NCBI GenBank assembly: GCA_026122225.1
Contig: JANEZZ010002362.1
Span: forward strand, 124,001 to 188,000
DNA length: 64,000 nucleotides
Source of the DNA: Heloderma charlesbogerti
Taxonomy: Eukaryota; Chordata; Lepidosauria; Squamata; Helodermatidae
Direction: 5' to 3'
Positions 35,654-49,103 of the stretch are shown here, piece after piece. The notes under the pieces were generated by a model. The model was not told the DNA's origin, searched no databases, and saw nothing but the letters and a program-made list of their open reading frames with translations. Every line of letters starts with the position of its first letter. Position 1 is the first letter of the stretch. The position numbers were made by a program, and so were the translations under genes.

Positions 35654-36731
35654 TAGGGATGGCAGAGAATTCCGCCACGGATTCCAGTGAGTCTGGATTC
35701 TTTAGAATCCAGCCCCGCGGAATCCGTGGCGGAACGGCCTCCTGCCCCCCCACCCCACGCGGAATCCTCCGGGACGGCACTTACCTGGGGCGTATGTGGC
35801 GGCTCCAGCGGATTTGGCGGCGGCTCCGGCGGCTGGTCTCCTGGCTGGCCGCGGCCGGGCTGATGCCACCGCCATTGCCATCCTTGCAGCCGTGATAGGC
35901 TACATAAGAATTTACATAGCCTATCACGGCTAACCCCCCCCAAAAAAACCCAGCGTATGCAAATGGCGGCGGCTATGGTGGGCATCATTTGCATTGCCTA
36001 TTTTTCGCCAATTTATCTTACGTAAATATTTGCGTAAGATAGAATGGCGAAAACGCAAATAGCGTAGTGGGCGCTATTTGAGTTCCTTTATTTTTCACCG
36101 TTCTAGCCTACGTAAATATTTACGTAGGCTAGAACCTTCTATTTACGTAGGCTAGAACGGCGAAATATTAATTAAATATTTACGTAGGCTATAAAGGCGA
36201 AAAATAAAGGAACGCACATAGCGCCCACTACGCTATTTGTGTTCCCCTTTTTTCGCCGTTTTATCTTATGTAAATATTTACGTAAGATAAATCGGTGAAA
36301 ATAGGGAACGCAAATGGCGGCCACTGTAGCTGCCTCCATTTATATTTATTTATTTTATTTATTTATTTTTTCATTTCTATACCGCCCAATAGCCGAAGCT
36401 CTCTGGGCGGTTCACAAAAACTAATTAGAGTGGTTTTGCATTGGGTTTGCAGTGGTATGCAAACCCATTTGCATACGCTGGGTTTTTTGGGGGGGGGTTA
36501 GCCGTGATAGGTTACATAAATTCTTACGTAGCCTATCACGGCTGCCTGGCAGCAGCCCATCCGCAGCCAGAAATCTGGCTGCGAATGGCCCTGGCCAGCT
36601 GCTCCGCGACCTGGCCGCAGAGCAGAGCCAGCTGTCGAGGATTCCAGGGGGGAGGACCGGATCGCCTCCCCCCCACTCCCCCCCACCGCAAAAGATTCCG
36701 TGAAAAGGTAAGTGAGTTTAGTACATCCCTA
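35654..36731 (+). mobile_element. Palindrome-array hAT-like element, copy E, with a nested LINE tail
   Basis: The left end is TAGGGATGGCAGAGAATTCC and the right end is GTACATCCCTA, flanked by CGGCGATT (35646-35653) and TGGCGATT (36732-36739), 7 of 8 alike. It is 1078 bp, of which about 36341-36428 is an inserted CR1/L3 3' tail. Palindromes include a TACGTAAATATTTACGTA core. It starts 450 bp after the last CACNA2D3 exon in the window. Confidence 0.87.
36341..36428 (-). mobile_element. CR1/L3 3' tail inside copy E
   Basis: The sequence CATTTCTATACCGCCCAATA followed by GCCGAAGCTCTCTGGGCGG is the complement of the LINE 3' end. It has an A/T-rich tetramer tail and splits the palindrome-array element at 35654-36731. 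Confidence 0.75.
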
Positions 36732-37407
36732 TGGCGATTGCAAGCTTTTTCTGCGAACTACTTATTTACAATGTATGTGACAATACAAATGTGATTTATG
36801 AAAATGAACCTGGGTTGTGTCTTTAAATTGTGGCATGAGCAGCAACCTTTTAGAGTCAACACATTTTGAAAGGAATGTTAGCTACCCATAAGCATTTGAT
36901 TCCCCTGGTACCAAGTGGTACCTATGTACATGCATGCATGCACATTACATGCATGTGAACTGAACACACATATGAAGGATCTGTAATGTTGAACTCTAGG
37001 TGCTGAGGAAAACCTGACAACCCTCAGTCTAAGGAAGTTAGAGAACACAGACAAAGTCCCTTGAAAACAATTATTCTGTTTATTAAAGTGAATTTAAATG
37101 ATAAAACCAGGAAATAAGAATCATAGTAAAAATACATTATAATTGAAAAAGGATGAAAGATAACATAAAAGATAAATGTCTCTCCATCTCTCTCTCTCGC
37201 ACGCATGCACATGCACATTATTTTCCATGCATCTAGTTGTGCTACTTATTTTTTAATGCATAGCTAAAAGATATGCATTTAAAAATCAGTCATACAGCTA
37301 GATGAGACAGACTAAAGAGAGAGAGAGACAGACAGACTAAAAGAGGAATGGTAGTTTGACACTTTAAAGAGGAATTATTTTAATACAGTCTTAATTCAAA
37401 CATTAAG

Positions 37408-37836
37408 GGAGCAATCCTATGGCCGCTAGTCACCGGCTAGACAACCATAGGATATGTGGTTTTCCGGGAACTGACCTTGGAGCCCGCGCTCTGAGGTCGG
37501 TTCCTAGAGAACCAACCTTCCCCCTCTTCTGCGCTGCCTTGGAGGCAACGCAAAACAGCTCCGTGCTCAGAAGAGGAGCACGGAGCGGCCAAAACGGGCA
37601 TTCCGGGGCAGGGAAGGCAGAAATGCCGGTATGACACATCCTATGTGTCGTCCAACAGCCTCCTCCCCTGCTCTGCCTTCCCATGGCTAGACAGCCAAAA
37701 TCGGCTCTGTAGTAGCCGCAAATGCAGGCAGGAAGCATGGAGGGAATGGTCCCCTCCATGCTTCTCCTGCCCTGCATTGGATAGGCAGTCACCTCCGAGT
37801 TCAGAGGCAGCCGCCTATCCCTATAGGATTGTGCCC
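37408..37836 (+). mobile_element. Harbinger-like non-autonomous element, second copy
   Basis: The ends GGGAGCAATCCTATGG and CTATAGGATTGTGCCC are flanked by TAA on both sides. Near the left end the CCTATGG and CCATAGGAT words form a small hairpin. No coding frame is recognised. The interior is G/C rich compared with the surrounding AT-rich intron. Confidence 0.65.
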
Positions 37837-39334
37837 TAAGCATCTTAGCAACCAGAGATAAAACAGCAACTACCAAAATAAAGCAGTAAATGCTTTAATG
37901 GTAATGGTTTAATTGAATGAAAACTTGCATCTAAAAGGGGTCAGGATGGGAGGAGCAAATGCCAGTCCAATATATCACAGGGACAGAGAGAGAGAGAGGA
38001 GTGAGTTAAGGGTAGTGACTCCGATCGTGGGATTATTTGAATGGGGAAGGAATACTTATTTGGGATTGTGAGGCAGGAGGGCAAATGGAAGAGATTCTGA
38101 AGAAATCAGATAGAGAGGTTTCTACAGGGGCGGACCAAGATATTGTGCTGTCTGAAGCAAAGGATAGGATGGCACCCTCCTGTCCAATTTACAGAAGCCA
38201 ACCAGAACTGGCAGTTAGGTTGAACTTCAACATTGGTGACAGGATAGTATCCTCCGCATATGAGGCCAGCAGGCTAGTTTCGGGGGCCCAAGGAAGTTCT
38301 ATCCTCCAACATCTCTCAACTTCTCCCCCACCACCAGCCTTTGCTGTGTGAGGCAGCTGCCTTCTTCTGCCTAATGGCAGGGCCAACCCTGGGCTTCTGA
38401 TCCGATCAGAGAAGAAAGTAGTTAAGGTAACCTAGCAGGACTGTAGGGAACCGCCTGAGAACCGAGCCAGTTGTACAGAAGATCAAAACTTTGTGGAGAA
38501 GGGAACAAATCTTGAGGTTGCAAAGGAGCAGAGGGGAAATTGTTTGCAGGGAGAGGATAGAGTGAGCTACAGAGAAGGGTTTTTAACCTGAGTTTGCAAA
38601 CGTTGAGGATGTGGTGGAACATTAGGGGAGACAGAGACAATGAGCTAATAGTCTTGTGGACAAATCAAAAGGAAAAATAGCTGTTAGTTTAAAGAATACC
38701 TGTCCTTTTCTGCTGAACTTGGATGCTCTGCTGAGTTTCTTCAGGAAGGTGAACAGGAGAAAGAGAGAGAGGAAGGGGTTGGGGCTTGCTCTCCTGAGGA
38801 AGGAGTGTGAAGAGCCTTACTGGAATAAAAGTCTTTGAGATCCAGAGCCTTCTGATGCTCCTTTTATCCCTATGCTTGGAGTTTAATAACTGAAATAAAA
38901 ACAATCACTTCAAGATCACACTTCAGATTTGGGATCTAGGTTTTTAAGATGCCAGCTGGACAAAGAAAAAAGAAAAAAATGGCTTTTTTTCTCTGTCTCC
39001 TTCCTGGTGAGAGGCGGAGGCAGGAAGGGTGAGGAAGAAGTGATTCTTATGATATGGATGGGAAACAACTTCTCTGTCTGAAGCCCAAAGTCGGATTTTC
39101 AACCTTTCACTGGTGATCCTTCTGCAATTAAGTCAAAAAGACAAAGGACCTCACTGAGGTGACCCAAAGTTCAGCACATCAGCAGGCTGAGAGAAGCTTG
39201 AACTTCTGGAATAGCAGGCTTTTCCCTCTGTTCCTTTGGTATTTTGGGTAAAAATTTGTATTTTTTCCCTCCCGGTTGAGTTCTGACACAAGTATTAGTG
39301 GGGGTGAAGTGGGGGTGTCGAGAGATTTAATAGG

Positions 39335-39478
39335 CCTAGAACAGCAACCTGGTGCACCTCCAGATGTTTTAGACTATAACTCCCATCAGCCCCAGCCAGC
39401 ATGGCTAGGAGTCAGGGATTATAGATGTTGTAGTCCAAAATATCATCTGGAGGCCACTGTGTTGCTTGCCCCTGGTCT
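39335..39478 (+). repeat. Short palindromic repeat (ACTCCCATCATCC type)
   Basis: CCTGGTGCACCTCCAGATGT and ACTATAACTCCCATCAGCCC form one half, and TTGTAGTCCAAAATATCATC, TGGAGGCCACTGTG form the other. Confidence 0.65.
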
Positions 39479-39588
39479 AGAAACTTCAGGCACTCCCGAC
39501 AGGCAGAACTGTATTTGTTCCAGTCCTGCTCAAAAGTTTTTGACTGAGGTGCTTGCCTAACTGAGAGTGTTGTCGGGTGTTTGATAAA

Positions 39589-39616
39589 TTGACTGACTGA
39601 CTGACTGACTGACTGA
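39589..39616. repeat. GACT microsatellite
   Basis: Six to seven GACT units in the LRTM1 host intron. Confidence 0.85.
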
Positions 39617-40290
39617 ATATCATTGCACATTCTCATGGCATATGAGTGTGGCCAACCACAGAGTTTAGGAATCTCTAAAATAGACAGTAAATGTCAGGGA
39701 CACACTGAAAGAATAGCTCTTATTTTTGTTTCATTGTGGGAGATGCCTTGTTCAAATATTTGGTTGTTTTGTCAGGGATTGGCCAGGGAGGCGGGCAGGA
39801 AAAGATACTGTCTTATGAATGTATTTGCAAGCCAGGATAATTTCAGTGTGCTTTCAAGATATATGTAAATTCCAACCATTGAAGGAACACTTGCATATAA
39901 TGCATGTCGCACATTTCAGAAATTACCGAAGTAACATTATACTTTGTGAATGTGAGGCATTTTAAAGAGCAGGCAAGACCACTGAGCATTAATTGTATAT
40001 TAGCAGATGCTATGGTTATCTTTCGTTGAAGATAGCATGCTGACCATCTGGTTTGAATGTCATCTAACACTTGGAAAAGGTTACAGCAGAAAATAGTTTA
40101 TTATGAGATAAACTGGCTTGCGAGAACAACAGGTGCTTTCACCATAATGCCCATTACTTTGAACTGTCTTCTGGGTTCTCTGAAATCTGGATAGCTCACT
40201 TCTGATACAAAGAAGCTAAAATTCAAATTAAAAACACAGGGTAACTGGTAAGTTCACTTAGGAGCCCTTGGTGTGGGGCTTTGTAAAAAG

Positions 40291-41281
40291 CAGGGCTGTG
40301 CATGGATCCCCCACTTCGTTTTGGATGCCACTTTGGACCTTCTGAAGCAGCCCCGCTTCACTTTGGACCAATTTGGATCCCCATCTGCTTCGACTTGGAT
40401 CCGAATCTGAAGCGAGATTCAGACATCCGAATTACTTATTTTTGGCGTTTTCCCATTGACTTGCATGGGAAAACACAAACAGCTATAACTTTTTCAGTTT
40501 CCATGATAAATACATGACATTTGGAGAACTCTCAGTGCCCTTGGAGGGTATCCCACTTGCCAACTCTCAGACAGTTTGTCCTAGTAGTTTTTGTGCTAGG
40601 TGCATGTGAAATATGATTTTTTCAAGGAAATCTCTCAAAGCAAAGAGCTATAATGTTTCACTGATTGCACAGAAATGCATGAAAGTTGAGGAACGCACAG
40701 CCCCCCTGGAGGGCATCCCACCTGCCAAATTTGAGACAGTTTGGCCCAGGAGTGTTTGTGCTAGGCACAGGTAAAATGTACTGTTCTCAGAAACTCAAAC
40801 CAAAGTTCATAAAGGGATAATCAAGTTAGGTGTTGATGCGGTGAGGAGGTCACTGTACCTAAACTCTGCTGTAGCTTTCTTTGAAGTGCAAATAACCCCT
40901 TCCTCCTAGTTCTACTTTCCTATTCACAGTCAATAACCTCAGGGTCTCTTTGGCTGAATCGAATGGGAAAACACCGGCTGGTAGGCAGGAAGCAAACAAA
41001 GACAGCAACCCTTCCAGGTGGGCACATTGACTTGAATGAAGAGCAATGACAGTTGTCTGCTGGACTGACAGAGGCAGGAAGCAACACAGCAACCCTGCCA
41101 GGAGGGCACAGCAGCGCCTCTGCCACTGCCAAGACACCGAAGATGCCTCATATTGGGCTACCTTGCTTTGCAACAAGTATTATATTATTTAAGTAATAGC
41201 TGTTAATGTGTGTAGTCCTTTGCCCACTGTTTTTAGAAATGTGGACTCTGTGCACTCCTTTGACTCACACTGTTTGCTTGT

Positions 41282-41320
<39 letters not shown>

Positions 41321-42490
41321 TAAAAGAAAAGCAAACACTGAACACTGAAGCAAAGTGGTGGGGGGACTAACTATAATCTTAACAGAAGAGAAAGGGTATT
41401 ATTATTGTTACTATTACTATTATTACTATTTTAGGGGACAGAGATAAAAAATGGGAAGGGAAGGAATACAGGAACTGAGAAGGGGAGGTGGAGATAAGCC
41501 AAGAACAAGGAAAGGAAAGTACTATATTTACATATATATTTATAAAAAATCTAGACAGAATCAAAGTAAGGGAAAACCAATGGTTGAGAGAGAGTTGAAA
41601 AGGTGTGTGGGGGTAGGGGGAGATAAGCAACTACAGTGAATTTTTCTGGATTTTTAAATGAACATACAAGAAGAATGAACTGTAAACTTATTACAGAAGG
41701 GCAGGGTGGAGTGGGGAGAGATGAACATAGCTGTCACAGCACATGCTTTCTTCTCAGCTTTGTTCTGCCAAAGGAGAGTGGGAGGGGTTAATCTCCTTCC
41801 TGCGCTCCTTCAGCAGGATGCCAGCTGCTCCGGTGCCATGGCTTCCACTGCTGTGCCTGGCAGGGACGGTGCAGTTGCTCTCCATGGCTGCAGCAGAGGC
41901 AGGATAGGACTGGAGGTGAGAGAGAAATGCCGTGGAGTTTCCCTCTCAGCTCTTGTCCCATCCCATCCTGCCGCCTCCACCGCTGCCTTCATTGCGCACA
42001 ATGGCAGCTCATCAGGGCAGCAGGAGGCTGCTCAATTCTCAGGCAGCTAGCGTGCCCCAATGGATCATCTTGCACAACCCCTGGGGTGCACACACCCCAC
42101 TTTGGAGACCACTGCTCTAGCCAAATAATGTTCAGAGCCCTCTCCTCTCCAGTAACACCACCTTTCTCACAATGAGCAAATGGAGGCTGAGTCCAGCAAA
42201 GCTCACTCCTTCCTCCTCTTCTGCCTCCTCTCCCCATTCCCCCTCTGCCCTTCTCCCCCTCTGTGTGATCTTTCACAAGTTGATACATTTTGGAGACAGC
42301 CTGTCTGGGCTGCTCAGAAGGCATAAGAAGATCTATGAATCTCCGAGCTAGGCAAGGAGCCTCATCAATGAGCTGCTTTGCTTCCGGGCACCTCGTTGCT
42401 ATTCTGATCTGCTTCTGATCGCGACGAGGCACCTCCAAATCAACCCGCTTCGCCTCGTTATTCGGGCTTCAGACAGAAGCCCTAATAAAA
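40291..42490 (+). repeat. Candidate hAT-like composite repeat with internal duplications
   Basis: It begins CAGGGCTGTGCATGGATCCC. At 40545-40625 and 40708-40790 two similar units share CTTGGAGGGTATCCCACTTG-type sequence and GTTTGTGCTAGGCACAGG. A second pair of units lies at about 40982-41110 (GCAGGAAGC with CAGCAACCC). The right limit near CAGAAGCCCTAATA (42474-42487) is a guess. Confidence 0.35.
41283..41317. repeat. CA microsatellite
   Basis: About 17 CA units without interruption. Confidence 0.95.
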
Positions 42491-43714
42491 ATATTTTTGA
42501 AAGTCAAGGTATATAATGTTAGATTAGTACCCCTATTTACATTTGTATTGATGGTCCCAACGAATTCTAAAACACCTATTCTGATTCTTTCACACCAAGG
42601 CTTGTTTACATGCTATTGCTGCTTTTTTTCATTCCAAGTGGGAAAAATGTGAAAAGAGGATAGTCTTCCACCTTATACTTCTATGTTGAATATGTTTCTT
42701 AAGGGGGTGTTCTCTTTGTATGACTATTTAGTTTTTAAGGCTGCAGTCCTAAGTACAGGAAGTCCCACTGAATGCATTGGGACTTACTTCTGAGTAAACA
42801 TGCATAGGGTTGCACAGTAAATGTACCAGCAAGGTGTTATACCAGCAAGACTTAACAACTGGTTGCATGTATCAGATGCTTTTTAGTTTGTTCTAGCTAG
42901 AGTCCTCCATGCAGAGCTGTGCTCAAATGGTCTCCCAGTTTTCTCCACTGTTTGTGTGGGAGAAACCTTTCACTGAATTTTTACAGAGGGAGGAGAAATT
43001 CTCCAATGTTTTCTCAGGGGTGGGACTCACTATTAACTGTGGGTATAGCACATCTTCTTTCTTTTGTCCTAGGGTTTGTTTGTAGCAATTGTGTTGGTAG
43101 CCTGGCCAGTATTCTGCATCCTGCACAATGTCCTAACTTCATTCTGCAATAAAAATAGTGACTACTACCAAAAGTGGAGAATATCTGGAGAAAATTCTGC
43201 AATGTGGCTTTCCTTTTCTAGGGATGGGGAGGAAAATAAATATCTGAAATTTTCTTAGAAAAATGTGTTCTGAGAAATTTTTGACTTAGCTATACTTAGC
43301 GCAAGGGCAAGTATTCCAGGGATATATGACAAGAGTTTTGAAGCACATCGATGTCTTCAGAATCCGAAGTGTGACAGCGTCATTCTAAAAGAACTCTTGA
43401 TACTGAGAACCCAGGGTGTACTTTTAAAGAACTATATTAGATTTTTCACTCTCAAATCTTGTTTTTCTCCGTCTACTTGCATTATTGATCCATTGTAAAC
43501 AGTGAGGCAAGTTCAGAAAATCTATTTTTCCCTTTGTTATTTTAGTTTCTTTGGATAGATTATTACAAACAAAAACATGCCAAACAATTTCATTTACAAG
43601 CGTGAAGAATCCTTTAGAATGACATTCACGTTACTAAGCTTCCTTTTCCAATGGATTCAAGGATTAAGTGTAGCACAAATATAAACTAACTGTTTTAGTT
43701 ATTCAGACAGTTTA

Positions 43715-43800
43715 ATAAATTAGCATGAGCTTTTGTGGGTTACAGTCCACTTCATCAGATATGTAATCTGCAGTCCAGTTTGTAAGACGCTCAACACTAT
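43715..43800 (+). repeat. Fold-back repeat (GGCATAAGCTTTTGTGGAC type), short part
   Basis: GCATGAGCTTTTGTGGGTTA and CAGTCCACTTCATCAGATAT are the central part of the same repeat. Confidence 0.6.
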
Positions 43801-44485
43801 AATCATTAAATTCAATAGTAGTACTAGCAAATTTCTGTGAAGTGGGGGGAAATGTCAGAAACAGGATGTCCAGTCACACCCAACCCTGAGCATTCCTTTT
43901 GAACAGTGGTTCCCAACCTAGTGTCCCCAGATATTGCTGAAATATAACTCATGCCCAAACAACATAGGCAATGTCAAGGATGATGGGAGCTGTAGTCCAT
44001 AAACCTCTGGGGACCCAGGGCAGGAAAAGGGAGCCTTTGATCAGTGGGAGAGCACATGCAATAGGTCCCATGTTCATTCCTTGGCCTCTCCAGTTAAAGG
44101 GATCTTTAGAAGCAGGTGTAGTGAAAGAGTCTTGTCTGAGACCTTGGGAGAGCTTCCAGCAGGTAGGCTGCTTCTTCCACTGTGACAAATCTAGTGGAGA
44201 CTGAGTCCCAGTAGTACCAGTATCATACCCAACTGTGGTACTTTACTCCTTAGGAATGAGGGGCAGACATTTGCTTATATGGGAGATACATTTTCAAATA
44301 CTTATAATGACCTGAGATAGACCATTGAGCAACTAGAAATAATTTACGTCATGCATGCTAGCCTTTCCCAACTTGGTGCCTTCCAGATGTGTAGAACCAC
44401 AACTCCCATAATTTCTAGGCAGCATGGCCATTGGTGAGATGGACAAATACTCTGACCCAGTATAAGGCAGGCTCCAATGTTTCTA

Positions 44486-44670
44486 TGAGGGGCCATAGCT
44501 GAGCAGTAGTGCATGCACTCCGCATGCAGAAGGCTTCAGGTTCAATCTTTAGCTGAAAGGATCAGATGGCAGGTGATGGGGTAACTCTGGAGTGCCACTG
44601 CCAGTCAGAATAGCACTGGGCTAGGTGGACCGGCAATCTGACCCAACATAAGGCAGTTCATATGTTCATG
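44486..44670 (+). repeat. tRNA-derived SINE
   Basis: The head GGGGCCATAGCTGAGCAGT and TTCAGGTTCAATCTTTAGC leads into GCACTGGGCTAGGTGGACC and ACATAAGGCAGTTCATATG. Confidence 0.7.
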
Positions 44671-45489
44671 GAAAATTTGGCCATTTAATCCTTGGAGAGC
44701 TACAGGCAATGTCATGATTGGCGTGGCTGAAAAGATGTCAGCTGTGATCACAAACATGGCTGTCACTGTCCCAAAGTAAGAGTTCATTAACTCAGACACC
44801 TCTCCACATGATTGTATGTATACCTGAGTGCATGATCATGCGGATACAGTAAGCAGTGCCTGTTTGGGGGAATTGCCGCAAAGAAAGTAACAACTTGTTT
44901 GAAAGTGGAATAGGAAAAAGGACAGATACTCTTAATGGCTGAGGGCCAAACTAGACATGAAGTTAATCACAATTAATGTGCTTGTTTTTTGTTATGTAAA
45001 TAGCAGCCCTGGGAAAGACTGAGCAGCCTTGGGACAAGGGGGTGGAGTGTGCTATGATCCCAACCAAATCTCCTCTCTAAAGCTGCCATTTGGCACCATG
45101 GAGGCTTCCCTTGCAATGCAAATGGCAGCTTCAAAGAGGCAAGCTTTGTCAGGACGATGGCAGAGAGAGAAAATGTTAAACTCCTCCTTCCCATCCACTT
45201 CTTATGGCAGGGCAAGGCCTACCATTAGGCAGGGTGAGGCCATTGCCCCAGGAGGCAGATGCTGGGAGGCAGCAGCAATGTGTTCGAGGAGAGAGCTGTT
45301 GTCAAGGGCTCCTTGGCGGCCTCTTTCAGTCTAATCCAATAGCCAAGTCCAGACACAGACAAAGGGATTCTTTTCAAAGCTTTGTTCCTCTTTTACAACT
45401 TAACAACTCTACTGTTAGCAACTAGATATGAGCAGCAGAGTACCTATGCCCTAAGTTGGAACAGTTGGTCCCTGTTTGAAGGAGAATCA

Positions 45490-45900
45490 CTGGCAGACCC
45501 TGAACTTATGGGCTAGGGAGAGTCTCTCCCCTTTTCCCTTGGATCCTCTGGGCGCAACCGTTGTTTGCGCACCAACCAGGCACTACGCCTCCTTTCCGCG
45601 CCCTCCATTTGGCGCCGCTCTCTGCATTGGCATTGCACGTTCAGCAAGTCTTCTTCCCGCGCTCTCTCACTCCCAGGACTGCTATCTATGCCGGGAATGC
45701 CAGTGGGAGGAATCTCTGCCAGCTGTTGGCCCTGGGAAGGATGAGCGCGCTGCTCTCCCAGGAGCGGCTGCTCTTCCTCAGAATCAGAACTACTTTGGGA
45801 TTCTATGGGCTCAGTGTCCACCCTGACATCTGTGTGCCTTGCAGCCTGCTCTGCACCTTCAGGTTCAGTGGAGGACATTGCCTCATCATTAGTGTTGAAG
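45490..45900 (-). repeat. Repeat with open frame bearing SSSDSEEEQP
   Basis: A frame at 45878-45513 reads TDVRVDTEPIESQSSSDSEE and later ERRQMEGAERRRSAWLVRK. A second, diverged frame with the same acidic motif lies at 49478-49104. The pair and the intronic place suggest coding remains of a mobile element, perhaps an LTR retroelement. No known domain is recognised and no function is claimed. Confidence 0.45.
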
Positions 45901-47833
45901 ACAGATTCATTTGCCTGTCCAGACAGATTTTGTACATGGAATAGGAGGGGGCACCATCTTTTCCATCGCCTCAGGCAGCAAAATGTCGTGGGCTGGCCCT
46001 GACCTATGATTTTGAGGCTTCTCCACAGCTGCTATGTACACATTCATGCAAGTGCATCCAATTAGATTGGCCCTGAATGTGTGTGTTTCTTCCGAGGACA
46101 TTGTATATACAGCTCATGGGAATGCAATATTTTTGTTACTTTATCTCAGTGAAAAATGACGAATGATATGCAAGTCTGTTCGTATATAGCTCCTAAAAGC
46201 AAAATGGGATAGGCAGTTTTTTTGGAGAAGCTCTTTGCATTTAGTGGGAATACATCCTAGAACATATTTCTACACCAGAAAAAAATAAAACGTATTTACA
46301 TTTTCAGCATCAAATCTTAGAAAACTGCTTTCAGCCTTTTTAATTGAGAAATAAAATAAAATGAGCCCATGCAGATAATTTCAATATTTTAGCAACAGAT
46401 GGCCATGTCAGTGCTTTACAAATTCAGGGCATTCCTGTAGGGACTTCCGTAATTTGGTATACAGTGAGTATCTAAAAATAATCTGCAATGCATTTGAAAA
46501 TTACTTGCATGCAATTGTGGAAGATAATTTGCGGTTCGCACAAAATACACAGCAAATGGTGCCTTTCATCTACATTTTCTACAGTTAAGCATTAAATATC
46601 TCATGTTGCAAAATGGTAACTTTGCATTTGTTAATTTAAATGATTAGATTTTTTCCCCCCTGGCATGTCTGCTGACATTTGAAATGTTAGTAAACATCAT
46701 TGCTGCAAATAGCTGTTTGCGGTGGTATCCATGGGCTGAATTTGTAAATATATAGCCTTACAGGAGTGCATTATGGTGTTACATAATATGCAGAGGTTTT
46801 TAAAAGCAGCAAGTCAGAAAGTGTAGGTTGTGCTCAGAGTGGGAGTATTGAAGGCAGGGAGACAAAAAAGAGGCACACATGCTCTGAGGCTGGGATGCAT
46901 AAGGCCACATCTTTTATTGTTATTATACAGACATCCAGCCAAGGCAGGAACCAAGGAAGCTGAGATGTTATTCAATGGTAACTCAGCCCTTATGCTGGTA
47001 AGCCCACCTCGGTGAAAGATGACCACCTCACATCAAACACTGTTTGACTTCACTACGCTCTGGAGGCCTTCATCCCCAACTGCATGACCAGTTTGGGTGC
47101 TTTTTACTGTACAGCTACTGCCCTTGGAGATTCACAGGTTCCCCTTCACACTTACCTCTTAAAAGCTTAAAAGGTTGTGACAATGACAGTGAAGTGTAAG
47201 ATCCCCAAACCCTGTAATTTTCATTGGCACTGAGGAATTTTCTAGATGCTTTTATTGTGCACTCACCATTCCTCACTCATGGTTGTTTACAGGTGCTTTA
47301 GATGACAGCACCATCCTCCAGTTTCCCTATTCTGTTTTCCAACCACTTCTGCGGGTTTGGGATGGGTGGCAGGGAAAATGTGATCTTTGGAATCACGAAA
47401 CAAAGCACAACTCTTCACTAGTGTAATTGTGTTATTCCACTTAGTTCCAGTCTACCACAGCACCATCTAGAGGTTATGTAGTAGAAAGGCAGGAAAGGCA
47501 AAAATCTTTGTATAGTGATCTGGTCTTAATCCTGCAAAGAATCCTGGAACAGAAGTAGTGGGTTTTCTAGCCTCATTTAGAAAAGTACTATGTCATCTGA
47601 GAAGAAGTCTTTTTGTCTCTAATGTTTCACTATAGGCTAATGACATCATGAAACTATAGGCTGGAGCAATAGCTAGCATAGCCTATAATAAAAGCCTTTG
47701 CTTCTGCTACTGTCTGCTTGGGGTTTTGGAAGCTTTCCAGAACTTGGTTAAACACGTTCTGGGGGTGCATCACTTCTTTTTCCCCAAGGTTTGAGAACAT
47801 CACTTGACTTGCCCATTGAAGCCTTAAAAATCC

Positions 47834-47835
<2 letters not shown>

Positions 47836-47866
<31 letters not shown>
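47836..47866. repeat. GT microsatellite
   Basis: About 15 GT units without interruption. Confidence 0.95.
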
Positions 47867-47868
<2 letters not shown>

Positions 47869-48639
47869 GTTAGAATGACTTAAACTAAAATTGGACTTAA
47901 GGTGTTGTTTTTTAATATCTCCACATGTGCAGAATCTTGTTTTCCCATTCAAAGCTGTAGAAGAACATTGAAATGTGATTTGTATTGCTTTCAAGCATTT
48001 TGAGCTAGACAAATCTGTGCTCTGAACAAGGTGATTACAAGTTTTGGTGACATCACTAGTGAGTGGTGACATCACTGCTCTGACTGGCAGTGGTTCCCCA
48101 GTATCTCAGAAGTCTTTCCTAGATCTGCTACCTCTTTAAGTGGAGATGCTGGGTACTGAACCTGAGATCTTCAGCACATCTTGATTTCATTTAGATGATT
48201 CTATCCCAGATTAGTAAATGGAGATTTGAACAAGCCTTTTACCCATGTACACACCCCTTTGCTCCTTTCTTCACACGAGTCAGAAAACAAACCAGGAATT
48301 GTTCAACTAACAATACTTTCCCATTTCATACAACCCAGGAAACTGTGGTTAACAGCTTTGGAATAAGCCAGGATATTAAACCAGCTTCCAACCATGGATT
48401 AATATTCTGACTTGTTCTCAAGCTGTTAACCATAGTTTCCTGGTTTGTATGATGAAATGCACCTGGATTGGATGATATAGGAAAATACAGTTAATTGAAG
48501 ATGTCCTGGTTTGTTTGCTGACTTGAATGAAGGCAAGAGCAAATGGCAAAAGGTTTGTTCATATCTTGGCTTATTAAGTTGTCTTATGATTGTCCGAACT
48601 CTCCCATTCCTTAATGTTCATTCAACAATATGTGTCAAC

Positions 48640-48704
48640 AGAGCTTCGGCTATTGGGCGGTATAGAAATGAAATGAATGAATGAATAAATAAATAAATAA
48701 ATAG
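48640..48704 (+). mobile_element. CR1/L3 3' tail fragment
   Basis: AGAGCTTCGGCTATTGGGCG, then GTATAGAAATGAAATG and a repeated AATGAATAAATA tail, is the extreme 3' end of the LINE family seen at 32565. Confidence 0.75.
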
Positions 48705-49103
48705 ACCACACTAAAATAATAACATATATAATTTTTAATGTATTTTAATTCAGACACCCCCCAAAATAAAATACATATATCAATTATGTAGCACCTAGAA
48801 CAGTCAACAGCCAGTCTGGTAGAGTGGTTAAAGTGTCAGACTAGGACTGAGGAAACCTGTATTCATAACCCTGTTTAGCTAAGGCCCTTGCTGCTGTCCC
48901 AGTTCCCTTGGCCCTCCTCTATCCCTAAGCACTCTCACACACACAAATAGAGAGGCTTCAGTCTCACACCTTTAATTCATTATTCGTTACAGATGCAAAT
49001 CCTCGAAGACACTCTGGCTGGAAAGGAATGCCTACAGGGGATTCAAATGGGATCACCAAAAGTTGCCCGCAGTTTGAAAGGGCGGCCGCCTGGCTAGGCT
49101 AAC

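Noticed and set aside
37430..37876. A 148-residue reversed open frame
   Set aside because: It lies within a Harbinger-like non-autonomous element that has G/C-rich DNA and few stop codons. No domain is seen.
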